A DNA stretch of 64,000 nt from NCBI RefSeq assembly GCF_905220995.1, contig NZ_CAJNBJ010000001.1, positions 1,426,001-1,490,000 of the forward strand, given 5' to 3'. This DNA is from Nitrospira defluvii. Its GTDB lineage: Bacteria; Nitrospirota; Nitrospiria; Nitrospirales; Nitrospiraceae. A program made the position numbers and the translations under genes. Within the stretch, counting starts at the first letter, position 1; the number at the start of each line of letters is the position of its first letter. This document shows, piece after piece, positions 1-9,264 of this stretch. The notes under the pieces are model-generated. The model was not told where the DNA came from. It ran no database searches and saw only the letters and a list, made by a program, of their open reading frames with translations.

Positions 1-10
1 GAGCACGACC

Positions 11-1114
11 ATGCGTCGAGTGACAGGAAATCAACAAGGCTTCACGCTTGTCGAGTTGATGGCAGCGGTGTTGATCACCGTCGTGATCGTGGCGGCAATG
101 ATGACCACGGTTGTGACGTCGAATCGCGCCAATGTGGTGAATAGTCAGGTGGCCGACACTCAGCAGAACGTCCGGTTAGCCATCGACCTCCTCAGTCGAG
201 ATATCAAACTTGCGGGGTATAACTACAATGCCACCGATCCGTCGAGTACGGCGGTAGGTGCCTGTAACGCGACCATTGGTGCCGTGACTAAACCGGTCGG
301 ACTCCTCCCTCAGGACCAATCACCAAATGCAGCGGATAGCGGTCCTGATGGCATCTCGATGGTGCTACCGGTGATGAATACCACGGGATGGACCCTAACG
401 GCAGCGGCGGGTGGCACAGCCAACGCGGTGGCACTGGAAGATTCGATAAGCCTCTCAGGAACTGCCATTACTGAAATGGTCGCTCAGGGCTTGGCGGTCA
501 ATTCGACCGTTTCGATCGGGGGAGCACTGTCAAAAACCGTCAAGACCATCGGCGCGACGTCCATCGGATTCGGCACGGGGAACTACGTGAGCGGACAATT
601 TCCCGTCGGCACTCCGGTGTATTTGATGCAATGCGTCCGATATCAAATTATCACCAATACGCCGGCCACTTGTGGCAGTGATGCTCCCTGCCTGGTTCGA
701 GACAATGTGCCACTCGTCGATGGCGTGGAGGATATGCAGATCACCTATGCGTGTGACGGGTGCAACCAATCCGCGCCCAATCCTCTCTATCCAGATGGCG
801 TGATCGATGATCAGGACGGGTCCTCGTCCGGCGGTTTCCCAACGTTCTCGCAAGGGGACTTTGTTTCCAACGGCTCGTGGGCGATCACACCCAGGACGCC
901 GGACAAGATCAGAATGGCGCAGGTGAGCCTGGTGGTGAGGCCGACGAAAACCGACGACGGCTTGGATGAGAAGGGAACCAAAGCCGTCAATACGACTGGA
1001 CCGGTGATCGTCGGTGATCACAATCCATCGGCGGATGCCGGCTACGACGCACAGACGTATCAACAGCAGCGAAGGCGGGTGGTGATCCGCACGATCCAAC
1101 CGAGGAATTTGTAA
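11..1114 (+). CDS. pilW: PilW-like type IV pilus minor pilin
   Basis: A 367-aa prepilin-like protein. A short basic leader ends in a type III signal site, G followed by FTLVELMAAVL, with the conserved Glu at mature position 5 and a hydrophobic helix that anchors pilins in the inner membrane before assembly. The rest is a large, low-charge periplasmic domain with several cysteines, as in PilW minor pilins, which prime pilus assembly with PilV, PilX and PilY1. The stop codon overlaps the ATG of the PilX-like gene by one base, so the two are translationally coupled. The family call rests on the N-terminus, size and neighbours; PilW and PilV are hard to tell apart by eye. The start lies ten bases from the window edge; PilV would be expected upstream. 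Confidence 0.85.
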   Translation: MRRVTGNQQGFTLVELMAAVLITVVIVAAMMTTVVTSNRANVVNSQVADTQQNVRLAIDLLSRDIKLAGYNYNATDPSSTAVGACNATIGAVTKPVGLLPQDQSPNAADSGPDGISMVLPVMNTTGWTLTAAAGGTANAVALEDSISLSGTAITEMVAQGLAVNSTVSIGGALSKTVKTIGATSIGFGTGNYVSGQFPVGTPVYLMQCVRYQIITNTPATCGSDAPCLVRDNVPLVDGVEDMQITYACDGCNQSAPNPLYPDGVIDDQDGSSSGGFPTFSQGDFVSNGSWAITPRTPDKIRMAQVSLVVRPTKTDDGLDEKGTKAVNTTGPVIVGDHNPSADAGYDAQTYQQQRRRVVIRTIQPRNL

Positions 1115-1764
1115 TGATAGATAGGGTCATGAGTCTTCGACAGGTCACAACTGCCGGGCAACGGATGCAGGCCACTACTGCTGTGGAAGGGCAGCACGGC
1201 ATCGCGCTGCTGACCGTCATGTTGATGCTGTTGATTTTGTCGATACTCGGCATCGCCTCGATCACCGTGACCAGCATGGAGAATCGGATGGCGGGGTTCT
1301 TTCGCACGACCGAGGCGGTGGTGGCGGCAGCGGATTCCTGTGAAGGCCTCGGGGTGAATATCATCCAGCAAACGTTGTCGCCCCCAGGAATCCTTCCGGC
1401 AGCATTCATTGCGCCGACAGGCCCCGTTCCTGTCGCCAATGCCACGATCCTCGCGCAGGAAATCTACGGCACCTCGCCCCTTCCGTCGCCGGCGCCCACC
1501 GGAACATTGGCCGAAAACTATGCCGACTCAGCAGCGACGGATCCAAATTTTGTCATGACGAACATGCCCGGCTTTACGGTCAATGGCGACATCGACCGGC
1601 TGTATGCCCATTCCAAAGACGGACAAGGTAGTGGAGTGATCTCGACGGAATTTGTCTACCGCATCACCTGTGCGGCAACGAACACGGCAACCGGCTCGAA
1701 TAGTACGGTGACGTCGGTGTACGGATGTTTGCTCGGCGATACATGTGTAAAAAAGGTCAGCTGA
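1114..1764 (+). CDS. pilX: PilX-like type IV pilus minor pilin
   Basis: A 216-aa protein with an about 28-residue leader, then QHG followed by IALLTVMLMLLILSILGIAS, a pilin-type hydrophobic segment without the usual Glu5. The lack of Glu5 and the following MENRMAGFFRTTEAVVAAADSC stretch are typical of the PilX N-terminal family. Mature PilX is an inner-membrane/pilus minor subunit that works with PilW, PilV and PilY1 in initiating pili. The C-terminal half has paired cysteines (near CAATN, YGCLLGDTCVKK). Start and stop codons interlock with both neighbours, supporting one operon. ATG codons a few residues downstream are possible alternative starts. Confidence 0.8.
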   Translation: MIDRVMSLRQVTTAGQRMQATTAVEGQHGIALLTVMLMLLILSILGIASITVTSMENRMAGFFRTTEAVVAAADSCEGLGVNIIQQTLSPPGILPAAFIAPTGPVPVANATILAQEIYGTSPLPSPAPTGTLAENYADSAATDPNFVMTNMPGFTVNGDIDRLYAHSKDGQGSGVISTEFVYRITCAATNTATGSNSTVTSVYGCLLGDTCVKKVS

Positions 1765-1778
1765 GAAGGGGGATGGTC

Positions 1779-2099
1779 ATGACACGCACGATTTGCCTTG
1801 TCGTACTTGGGCTCCTGATACTGGCGCCGGTGAGATCGCCTTCCGTCTACGCCGACGTCGAGCAAAGCCAGGAGTCGATGTTGTTTTCGACCGTCGGGTT
1901 TCAATCCGGTGTGATTGATGAGATGCAGGGATCGACGATTCGTATTGATGGCCGGACGTACGCGTTGAAGACCGCGGTGGTGGTCGTGACTCACGAGATG
2001 GAGCCCCTCGAAGTTGAGCGAATTGTTCCCACCTCCCTCGTCAAATTTCATTTGAAAGAAGGCCACATCGATAAGATGGTGGTGACGTTGCCGCAATAG
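1779..2099 (+). CDS. Small exported protein in the pilus operon
   Basis: About 106 aa with a clear signal peptide (MTRTICLVVLGLLILAP, then a probable Ala-X-Ala site before DVEQ). The mature part is about 80 residues, beta-rich in appearance (GVIDEMQGSTIRIDGRTYAL), and I do not recognise a family. I chose the ATG at 1779 because the run AGAAGGGGG at 1764-1772 gives a good ribosome site and the signal peptide begins there; the frame is open further upstream into pilX. Its place between PilX and PilY1 suggests a periplasmic pilus-assembly accessory role, but that is inference from position only. Confidence 0.7.
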   Translation: MTRTICLVVLGLLILAPVRSPSVYADVEQSQESMLFSTVGFQSGVIDEMQGSTIRIDGRTYALKTAVVVVTHEMEPLEVERIVPTSLVKFHLKEGHIDKMVVTLPQ

Positions 2100-2176
2100 C
2101 GCATGAAAGGTCTTGTCTCAACTCGTAGCCGAAACGCGACGGCTGTTGTCCTGTTTGAGATGAGGAGGAAGAACGC

Positions 2177-5100
2177 ATGAATCGCCGAACTCTGGTTTCG
2201 CTGATGGTGCTTGCCGGTAGTGTCAGTTCCGGTCTGTTTGGCTCCGGCAATGTGGCCGCCGTCGTCTCCAATGCCGATTACACTGCCGTACCACCCTTTG
2301 TCTCAAGCGCGACGACGCCGAACATCATTGTGGTCATGGACAACTCGGGCAGTATGAGCAACCGGGCGTGTGAGTCATCGTCATGCGGAACGCTGGCGGA
2401 CGGAAGCACGTCCACGACCACCACATGGACCAATAGCACACGATACTCCGGGTACTTTGATTCGCTGCGGTGCTACACCTACAACACGACCGATACTCGA
2501 TTCGAGAGCGGAACCGGAAAAACGGCATTGGCGACGGCTTGTCCGGACACGGAATGGGACGGCAATTTCCTCAACTGGGCCACCCTGCGCCGGTTCGATG
2601 CGGTGAAGCGAGCGATGATCGGCGGGGATTGCGCCAGCACGAGAGCGACCGATGGAACCTGTCCGACCAGCGGAACGCCGGCACTCAAGACCGTTCGCGC
2701 GCAGGCCAGCGGCCTCAGCAACGAACGTGCAGACGTGAACTATGGCGGTGGCACAGGCGCCAATACCTATGTCGGCCGTATTCCATTGGCCGATCGAACC
2801 GGTAGCCCGGCCACGATTTCTATCCATGTATCTGATGCCTATTTTTGTGTTGAGAACGATACGAGCTTCAATAGCAACTGCGGGGACTCCTACAGTGTTC
2901 GAAAATATCATCTGAAGATTGGGTACACGACCGAGCCGACCGGGGTCATTCAGCAGATCGGAAGCAAGGCGCGGTTTGGATTGGTTGAGTTCAAGTCCAG
3001 CAGCGAAGGCGCGCGCATGCTGGTAGGGGCCGGTTCTCGCCAATCAATCGACTGGGCCGACGGCGACGTGGAGACGTTCACGACCAACACGGCGGCCATG
3101 GTTGATGCCGTGCAGGAGTCCTACCCTTCCACGTGGACCCCGCTCAGTGAGGCTCTGTATGAAACCGCGCGCTATGTTGCGCAGATCCAATCCACGTTTA
3201 CGACGGGCTATGTGTATCCGATCGCGTTTTCCGGTGGTATTTCCAACGGGGTCAATTTTGCCACGAGCGGAGCTGGCTCCATCGGCACAAGTGAAATCAC
3301 GGCATTGGTCGGATCTGAAACGTGCCCCGCCGGTTATATCACGAATGCCTGTGGCCGTGACCCGTATTTCTTTGGGCAAAACCATACTCCGCCTTGGTCT
3401 GCCAGTTCTCAGGTGGTGGCCTGCTGCCGGACGTTTGTGATCGTCTTCACCGACGGCGAACCGACGCAAGATCAGAATATCCCGACGGCTCTGCAAGACT
3501 ATGCGCATGCCCATCATGGGCAGCATTGCAACGGGAGCGATAACGCCGCGCCTCCACGTCCCATCAATGGAACCTGTAACACGAACGCCGCGACCCCCTA
3601 TAGTGATTTACTTGCGGAGCACAAAACCGACTATGCCGATAGCGGAAGCCACTACTTGGACGATGTCGCCTATTGGGCTCATACGACCGATCTGCGGCCT
3701 TGCAGCGGTACCAGTGACGGTACCATCGCCGGTTTATCGGTGACCGGACATTGCATCGCAGGAACTCAGAGTTTGACGGTGTACTCGTTCTTTGCGTTCG
3801 GCAACATCAATGGTCGGGGCATCTTGGCTCAAGCCGCTCGGTTGGGAGGCTTTGAGGATTCCAACAACGATGGCGTTCCACAAACCAATGAGTGGGATAA
3901 AGAGAACAATCTCACAGGCGCGGCGACTCCCGACGGGATCCCTGACGCCTATTTCGAATCCTCTAACGTTGACGACCTTCAGGACAAGCTGCTTGCCACA
4001 ATCGCGAGCATTCTCCGACGAAGCGCCTCCGGCTCATCCGTATCGGTGTTGGCCACCGCGTCGACCGGCGAAGGAGCGCTCTATCAGTCGTACTTCTATC
4101 CCAGCACGATTGAGCCTTCGACGTTGAGCGATGTGAAATGGACCGGTTATACACAGGCGTTGTTTGTCGATACCTTCGGCAATACCCGGGAGGACACGAA
4201 TCAAGATGGTCGCCTTGACTACAAGGTCGACAAGATCATCAAAACTCGTTTTGATTCACTCTCCAACTCGGTGAGGGTCGATAAATTTGTCGATACCGAC
4301 GGCGATGGGTTGCCGAATGATCAGAATAGCGACGGCGCCGTGACGCTGGCAGATTGCAACCCATGCGGGCAAGCGCTGAGCGATATCCTGCCGATCTGGG
4401 AAGCCGGGAAGCAGTTGGCATTGAAGGATGCGTCCACTCGGAACATTCTTACCTGGGTCGATGCCGATCATGACGGAGTGGTTGACTCCGGTGAGCAGAT
4501 CGCGTTCTCAACGGCGAATGAGCCGACTCTTCGCCCATACCTTCGTGCCGCATCGAGCACGGAAGGGACGAAGATTATCAACTTCGTGCGCGGCTGCGAT
4601 GTGGCCACGTGCACTGAGCAGGCGACGACCCGAGATCGGCGCCTGCAGGTGCCCGCCGGAAGCGGAAGCTTAAAGGTGTGGAAGCTGGGAGATGTGATCC
4701 ACTCAACACCCACGGTGGTGGCGGGGCCTCGAGACCGGCACGATGCGATCTATGGGGATCAGAGTTATACCGCGTTTCTTCAGAAGTGGTACAACCGTAG
4801 ACAGGTAGCCTACGTCGGTGGCAACGACGGTATGCTGCATGCGTTCAACGCCGGGTATTACCATCCGGGTGATGACGCGAGCGCGTCTGCCCCTGCCAAT
4901 ACGATCGAGCACGGCTGGTTTACGACGGCCCCAGCCGACAACTCCAGTGGCGCGGCGCTCGGTGACGAGTTGTGGGGGTTTGTGCCCTATGAACTCCTCC
5001 CGCAGCTCGAGTTCCTCAGCCGGGCCGACTATCAACATGTTTACTATGTAGATTTGCCCCTGAAGGTGGCCGATGTGCGGATCTTTACCGCGGATACGGA

Positions 5101-6580
5101 CCACCCCAACGGTTGGGGCACAATTCTGATCGGCGGATTTAGGATGGGGGGAAGTTGTGGCGCGTGCACGGCGGGGACCGGTGCGCCTCCGATGACGGTC
5201 AATATCAGCGGGACGGATTACACGTTCTACAGCGCCTATTTTGCGATGGATGTCACGAATCCCGACAGCCCAAAACTGCTGTGGTCATTCAGCAGTTCGA
5301 ATCTGGGTTTGTCGACCAGCGTACCGGCGGTGGTTCGCGTGAATCCGGCTGCTGATGCGAAAGCCAGCAATACCAACGCGAAATGGTACATGGTGGTGGG
5401 GTCCGGGCCGACCGGGTACGACGCCAGCGTGACACAGAGTGCGAAAGTCTTTGCGGTAGACCTGGCAACGGGGCCGGGGAGCAGTAACGCTCTGGTGACA
5501 TCGTATTCGGTGGGGTCGTGGGATTCCTATATTGGTGATATCACGGCGCTGGATCGGGATCTCGATTACCGCCACGATGTCGTTTATTTCGGTCGTGTCA
5601 TTCATGATGGCGCGCTTCCATGGAGAGGGAAGATTTATAGGCTGACGATGGGCGCAGGGGGGGCGACATCGAAGTTCGGCACAGTCACGAATCCGTCGCA
5701 GTGGGGGATTGCCTCGGGCAGTGCGCGTGTGCCGACGGAAATGTTGGATACGTTCACCTCTGGAGCGGAGATGGGGCCCGTTGCGAGTGCCCCTTCCGTC
5801 ACGGTGGATGATGCCGCGAATGTCTGGGTGTTTGTCGGCAGCGGACGTTACTACAGCAAGTCTGACAAGACAGATCTCTCTACTCAGTATTTCGTAGGGA
5901 TGAAAGATTCTGTGCTCAATACCGGATGCAATCAGTCCGCCGGCGCGTTGAGCTGTATGGATAATGATTTGGTGGATGTGTCAAATGCCACGGTATGTGT
6001 GGTGGGTGTCGGCGATTGCGGGTTGGCAAGTGGCACCAATCAGGTATCTGGTGTGACCGGTGCGACAACCTTCGCAGGCTTGATCGGTCTTGTTCAAAGC
6101 AAGGATGGGTGGGTGACCAAGCTTGTTGAGCCTGCCAACCCGCCGACGAAGCCGGTTCCGTATGGCATTGGAGAGCGGGCAGTAAGTAGTCCGACGGTCT
6201 TTGGCGGCGTGGTGTTTTTCCCTACCTTTATTCCGACCAACGACATCTGCGTCTCGTCCGGAACCAGCCGGCTCTGGGCGTTATTCTACAAAACAGGGAG
6301 CGCCTATCAGGAGCCGATTTTGGGTACGACTGGAGCAGGGGCAAATCAGACCGTCAACAAATTTGGATCGCTCGGCGAAGGGTTGGCCTTCGGTGTCGTG
6401 GTTCACATGGGGTCCGGCCGGGATGGCGGAAGCCCATTCGGGCTTTTGATCAATATGAGTCAGGGAAATTTCGGAGATTGTGCGACCTGTACGACTGCTG
6501 GTGGGACCTTAGGGTCAAATATTAGTGTTCCTGTCGCGATTGACCCGCGGAGTAGATTTTTCTCATGGACGAACCAGTGA
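2177..6580 (+). CDS. pilY1: PilY1-like pilus tip adhesin/assembly protein
   Basis: 1467 aa. A signal peptide is followed by a von Willebrand A-type domain with a MIDAS motif starting at Asp55 (DNSGSMS) and a second VWA strand near FVIVFTDGEP. The C-terminal half (about residues 840-1460) has the PilY1 beta-propeller character (AYVGGNDGMLHAFNAG, FVPYELLP, AMDVTNP, WGTILIGGFRMGG). Between them are at least four Asp-rich loops of calcium-binding type: DSNNDGVPQTNEWD, DTNQDGRLD, DTDGDGLPNDQNSDG and DADHDGVVDSGE. PilY1 sits at the pilus tip and, through calcium binding, controls extension versus retraction, adhesion and surface sensing. It follows the minor pilins and a GAGGAGGAAG ribosome site. 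It overlaps the next gene by 16 bases. Confidence 0.92.
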   Translation: MNRRTLVSLMVLAGSVSSGLFGSGNVAAVVSNADYTAVPPFVSSATTPNIIVVMDNSGSMSNRACESSSCGTLADGSTSTTTTWTNSTRYSGYFDSLRCYTYNTTDTRFESGTGKTALATACPDTEWDGNFLNWATLRRFDAVKRAMIGGDCASTRATDGTCPTSGTPALKTVRAQASGLSNERADVNYGGGTGANTYVGRIPLADRTGSPATISIHVSDAYFCVENDTSFNSNCGDSYSVRKYHLKIGYTTEPTGVIQQIGSKARFGLVEFKSSSEGARMLVGAGSRQSIDWADGDVETFTTNTAAMVDAVQESYPSTWTPLSEALYETARYVAQIQSTFTTGYVYPIAFSGGISNGVNFATSGAGSIGTSEITALVGSETCPAGYITNACGRDPYFFGQNHTPPWSASSQVVACCRTFVIVFTDGEPTQDQNIPTALQDYAHAHHGQHCNGSDNAAPPRPINGTCNTNAATPYSDLLAEHKTDYADSGSHYLDDVAYWAHTTDLRPCSGTSDGTIAGLSVTGHCIAGTQSLTVYSFFAFGNINGRGILAQAARLGGFEDSNNDGVPQTNEWDKENNLTGAATPDGIPDAYFESSNVDDLQDKLLATIASILRRSASGSSVSVLATASTGEGALYQSYFYPSTIEPSTLSDVKWTGYTQALFVDTFGNTREDTNQDGRLDYKVDKIIKTRFDSLSNSVRVDKFVDTDGDGLPNDQNSDGAVTLADCNPCGQALSDILPIWEAGKQLALKDASTRNILTWVDADHDGVVDSGEQIAFSTANEPTLRPYLRAASSTEGTKIINFVRGCDVATCTEQATTRDRRLQVPAGSGSLKVWKLGDVIHSTPTVVAGPRDRHDAIYGDQSYTAFLQKWYNRRQVAYVGGNDGMLHAFNAGYYHPGDDASASAPANTIEHGWFTTAPADNSSGAALGDELWGFVPYELLPQLEFLSRADYQHVYYVDLPLKVADVRIFTADTDHPNGWGTILIGGFRMGGSCGACTAGTGAPPMTVNISGTDYTFYSAYFAMDVTNPDSPKLLWSFSSSNLGLSTSVPAVVRVNPAADAKASNTNAKWYMVVGSGPTGYDASVTQSAKVFAVDLATGPGSSNALVTSYSVGSWDSYIGDITALDRDLDYRHDVVYFGRVIHDGALPWRGKIYRLTMGAGGATSKFGTVTNPSQWGIASGSARVPTEMLDTFTSGAEMGPVASAPSVTVDDAANVWVFVGSGRYYSKSDKTDLSTQYFVGMKDSVLNTGCNQSAGALSCMDNDLVDVSNATVCVVGVGDCGLASGTNQVSGVTGATTFAGLIGLVQSKDGWVTKLVEPANPPTKPVPYGIGERAVSSPTVFGGVVFFPTFIPTNDICVSSGTSRLWALFYKTGSAYQEPILGTTGAGANQTVNKFGSLGEGLAFGVVVHMGSGRDGGSPFGLLINMSQGNFGDCATCTTAGGTLGSNISVPVAIDPRSRFFSWTNQ

Positions 6581-7563
6581 AGACCGTCTGGCGAACCCTT
6601 CTCCCGGCCCTTCGGGTGCCGCTGATGGCTTTGGCGGCTGCTGCATACTGGGGTTGTTCTTCCTCCCCCCAGGACGGACCGGCTGCCGGGGGTGGGGTGA
6701 AGAGTAATCACCCTCCCACGATTCGTCTCGTGACGATCGTTCCGGATCCTCTTTTGCTCGCGGCACCCATTACGGCGCACGTCGTGGCGGATGATCCGGA
6801 CGGGACGGAACCGACGACGCGATTTCAATGGATCGTTAATGAGGTACCTGTGCTAGGTGCGACTGGCTTGGAATTGGCTCCGAGTCACGTCAAGCGAGGG
6901 GATCGGGTTGCTCTTGAGGTGATTGCCACAGATGGTCAGTCGGAAAGCGCACCCTATCGCACACAGCCGATGACTGTGGTGAATACCCCGCCGTTGATTG
7001 CCCATGTGGTGGTGGAGACGGAGTCTCCGGGAAACGGCAATCGGGTGCAGGCCAAGGTAGACGCCGTCGACCCTGATCGGGATGAGATCCACTACACGTA
7101 TCGCTGGTGGAGGAATGACAAACAGATCCAGGAAGGCGAGGAGAGTGTGCTCGACACCACAGGATTTGGCAGGAAAGATGTCATTGTGGTCGAGGTGATT
7201 GCGCGGGATCAGGATGCGGCCGCCGCTCCGGTCCGTTCAGTCCCCAGCGCATTGGGGAACTCGCCGCCGCTGATTGTGTCGGATCCGGTTCCGTTGACGA
7301 ATCGAGAGTTGTACGAGTATCTCGTGCAAGCAAAGGATGTTGACGGAGATAGCGTCACCTATGTGTTGGAGACAGGGCCTCCGGGAATGACGATCGATGC
7401 GGCGACGGGACAAGTGACCTGGAAACTTTTATCTGGTGTGGCGGGCACCCATCGTGTGAAGGTTATGGCAGAGGACGGACAGGGAGGGGCGGCCTGGCAA
7501 GAATTCGAACTGTCTATTCCCTCGACGGCCCAGTCGTTGGCGCGACCGTTGCCTCAAGGCTAA
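6565..7563 (+). CDS. Lipoprotein with cadherin/Ig-like domains
   Basis: 332 aa. A basic start and hydrophobic stretch end at YWGCSSSP, a plausible lipobox with Cys about position 31, followed by a Gly/Pro-rich linker. The rest reads as three Ig/cadherin-like repeats: DDPDGTEPTTRFQW, DAVDPDRDEIHYTYRWWRND and KDVDGDSVTYVLETGPPGMTIDAATGQVTWKL. The last is the putative-Ig (He-PIG) signature. It overlaps the end of pilY1 by 16 bases and is probably cotranslated; a GTG at 6577 is an alternative start. A surface or periplasmic lipoprotein that partners PilY1 or the pilus machine is the simplest reading, with no direct evidence of function. Confidence 0.75.
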   Translation: MDEPVKTVWRTLLPALRVPLMALAAAAYWGCSSSPQDGPAAGGGVKSNHPPTIRLVTIVPDPLLLAAPITAHVVADDPDGTEPTTRFQWIVNEVPVLGATGLELAPSHVKRGDRVALEVIATDGQSESAPYRTQPMTVVNTPPLIAHVVVETESPGNGNRVQAKVDAVDPDRDEIHYTYRWWRNDKQIQEGEESVLDTTGFGRKDVIVVEVIARDQDAAAAPVRSVPSALGNSPPLIVSDPVPLTNRELYEYLVQAKDVDGDSVTYVLETGPPGMTIDAATGQVTWKLLSGVAGTHRVKVMAEDGQGGAAWQEFELSIPSTAQSLARPLPQG

Positions 7564-7614
7564 TGGTCTGCGGGCGGCGGAGATCCCTCCTGCCCTCACA
7601 TGCTTCTTCCGATC

Positions 7615-7644
7615 TTGTTCCGGACTTTCGCTGTTTGTTAGAAT
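7615..7644 (+). promoter_or_regulatory. Probable sigma70-type promoter of phoH
   Basis: TTGTTC (7615-7620) and TAGAAT (7639-7644) are separated by 18 bases, and transcription would start about 33 bases before the phoH GTG. It lies in the only sizeable gap between the pilus operon and phoH. Pattern match by eye only. Confidence 0.5.
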
Positions 7645-7683
7645 CTCTCTATCGCCTCGGCGAAAGGAGTTCTCGACACCGGC

Positions 7684-8742
7684 GTGCGCAAGATCAAACT
7701 ACGGGAAGGCACGAACACCGCGGTCCTCTTTGGACATCACGATCGCCACCTCAAGTTGATTGAGGAGGAATACGGCGTGCGATGTTCGGCGCGGGGGGAA
7801 GAAGTCACGGTCGAAGGAATGCCTGAGACTGTGAAGCAGGCCGAACGAGTCCTGAACGAACTTGCCGCGCTCACCAATGAGGGCTATGAACTCAGGTCCG
7901 ATGATATTAGTCATGCCCTAACCGCACTCCGCCACAACCAGGACGCCTCGCTCAAAGAGCTGCTCTTCAGCGCCTCTCCTATCGTCACCAGAAAGCGCTT
8001 CATTGTTCCGAAGACTCCAACGCAGAAGCACTACCTCGAGGCCATCGAAAAGCACGACATCGTGATCGGCATCGGTCCGGCCGGAACCGGCAAGACGTAT
8101 TTGGCGATGGCGATGGCAGTGAGCGCACTGATGAAAAAGGACGTCAGTCGCATCATTCTCGCCAGGCCGGCCGTGGAGGCAGGGGAGAAGCTGGGGTATT
8201 TGCCGGGTGATATGTATGCCAAGGTCAACCCATACCTTCGTCCTCTTTATGATGCGCTATTCGATATGATGGATATGGAGCGGGCCAACCGGTTGATCGA
8301 TCGGGGAGATATCGAAATCGCTCCGCTTGCGTTCATGCGCGGACGTACGCTCAACGACTCGTTTGTGATTTTGGATGAGGCGCAGAACGCCACCGCCGAA
8401 CAAATGAAGATGTTCCTTACGCGTTTGGGTTTTCACTCGAAAGCCGTCGTCACGGGTGATATCACGCAGATTGATTTGCCCTCGGACCGGGTCTCCGGGT
8501 TGATCGAAGTACGGGGAATTCTCCAGGGCATTGCGGGGATTGAATTTGTCCACTTCGATGAGCGAGATGTCGTTCGACATCGTCTCGTGCAAGAAATCAT
8601 CAAGGCGTACGATCGTCATTCCGCCACGCCGCCACACTTTTCTCCCTCGCGAAAGAGTGAGCCACCCAAAAGGCAGCAACAGGACTCCAAGGCTTCTCGG
8701 TCCACTCCCTCCCAGTCAGGCTCCTGGGGCCAATCGCATTAA
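7684..8742 (+). CDS. phoH: PhoH-like ATPase
   Basis: 352 aa, GTG start behind an AAAGGAG site at 7665-7671. An N-terminal KH-like RNA-binding segment is followed by a P-loop ATPase with Walker A GPAGTGKT (residues 131-138) and Walker B FVILDEAQ (227-234), then the PhoH hallmarks RPAVEAGEKLGYLPGD and TGDITQIDLP. The last 35 residues are a Ser/Pro/Lys-rich disordered tail. PhoH proteins are cytosolic ATPases linked to RNA metabolism. The gene overlaps ybeY by one base, and the phoH-ybeY pairing, widespread in bacteria, ties it to rRNA maturation and RNA quality control. Confidence 0.93.
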   Translation: MRKIKLREGTNTAVLFGHHDRHLKLIEEEYGVRCSARGEEVTVEGMPETVKQAERVLNELAALTNEGYELRSDDISHALTALRHNQDASLKELLFSASPIVTRKRFIVPKTPTQKHYLEAIEKHDIVIGIGPAGTGKTYLAMAMAVSALMKKDVSRIILARPAVEAGEKLGYLPGDMYAKVNPYLRPLYDALFDMMDMERANRLIDRGDIEIAPLAFMRGRTLNDSFVILDEAQNATAEQMKMFLTRLGFHSKAVVTGDITQIDLPSDRVSGLIEVRGILQGIAGIEFVHFDERDVVRHRLVQEIIKAYDRHSATPPHFSPSRKSEPPKRQQQDSKASRSTPSQSGSWGQSH

Positions 8743-9200
8743 TGCCGGTCGTCGTCGGCATGCGGCTTCGGCGGCGGCGTCTCCGCCTCGAACAGCTCAC
8801 GAAACTCGCCGGTCATATCCTTCAGTCCATCGGTGAATCTGACGCGTTGCTGAGCCTGGAAATAGTGGGAGACGTGCGGATGCGTCGCCTGAATCGACTG
8901 TTTCGCCAGCGCGACAAAACAACCGACGTCCTTGCGTTCGCGACCAGGGAAGGTCCAGGGCCGCCTTCTGCGCTGCTCGGAGACGTGGTCATTTCATTGC
9001 CCCAGGCTATTCGGCAGTCCCGTCGACATCAACGAGGGGTCGACTATGAACTGGTGGTGCTGTTGATTCACGGCATTCTGCATCTGTGCGGCTACGACCA
9101 TGAGCGGAGTGAGCGGGAAGCGAGAAGAATGACTCGGCGTGAACGGGCTGTGCTCCGTGCCGTCGGCCGAATCCCCAGACTATTGGTGTCCGGCGATTGA
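8742..9200 (+). CDS. ybeY: Endoribonuclease YbeY
   Basis: 152 aa. It carries the zinc site HGILHLCGYDHE (His110, His114, His120), which defines the YbeY family, preceded by the expected RQRDKTTDVLAF and GDVVISLP stretches. YbeY is a single-strand-specific endoribonuclease that acts in 16S rRNA 3'-end maturation and late 70S ribosome quality control. The C-terminal tail is basic. Its ATG overlaps the phoH stop codon, so the two are coupled. Confidence 0.93.
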   Translation: MPVVVGMRLRRRRLRLEQLTKLAGHILQSIGESDALLSLEIVGDVRMRRLNRLFRQRDKTTDVLAFATREGPGPPSALLGDVVISLPQAIRQSRRHQRGVDYELVVLLIHGILHLCGYDHERSEREARRMTRRERAVLRAVGRIPRLLVSGD

Positions 9201-9264
9201 GATCGGGTATGATGACCCCCCTGACGGCTAGTGCGTGTAGCTCCTGGGCAGACAGACGTACGAG

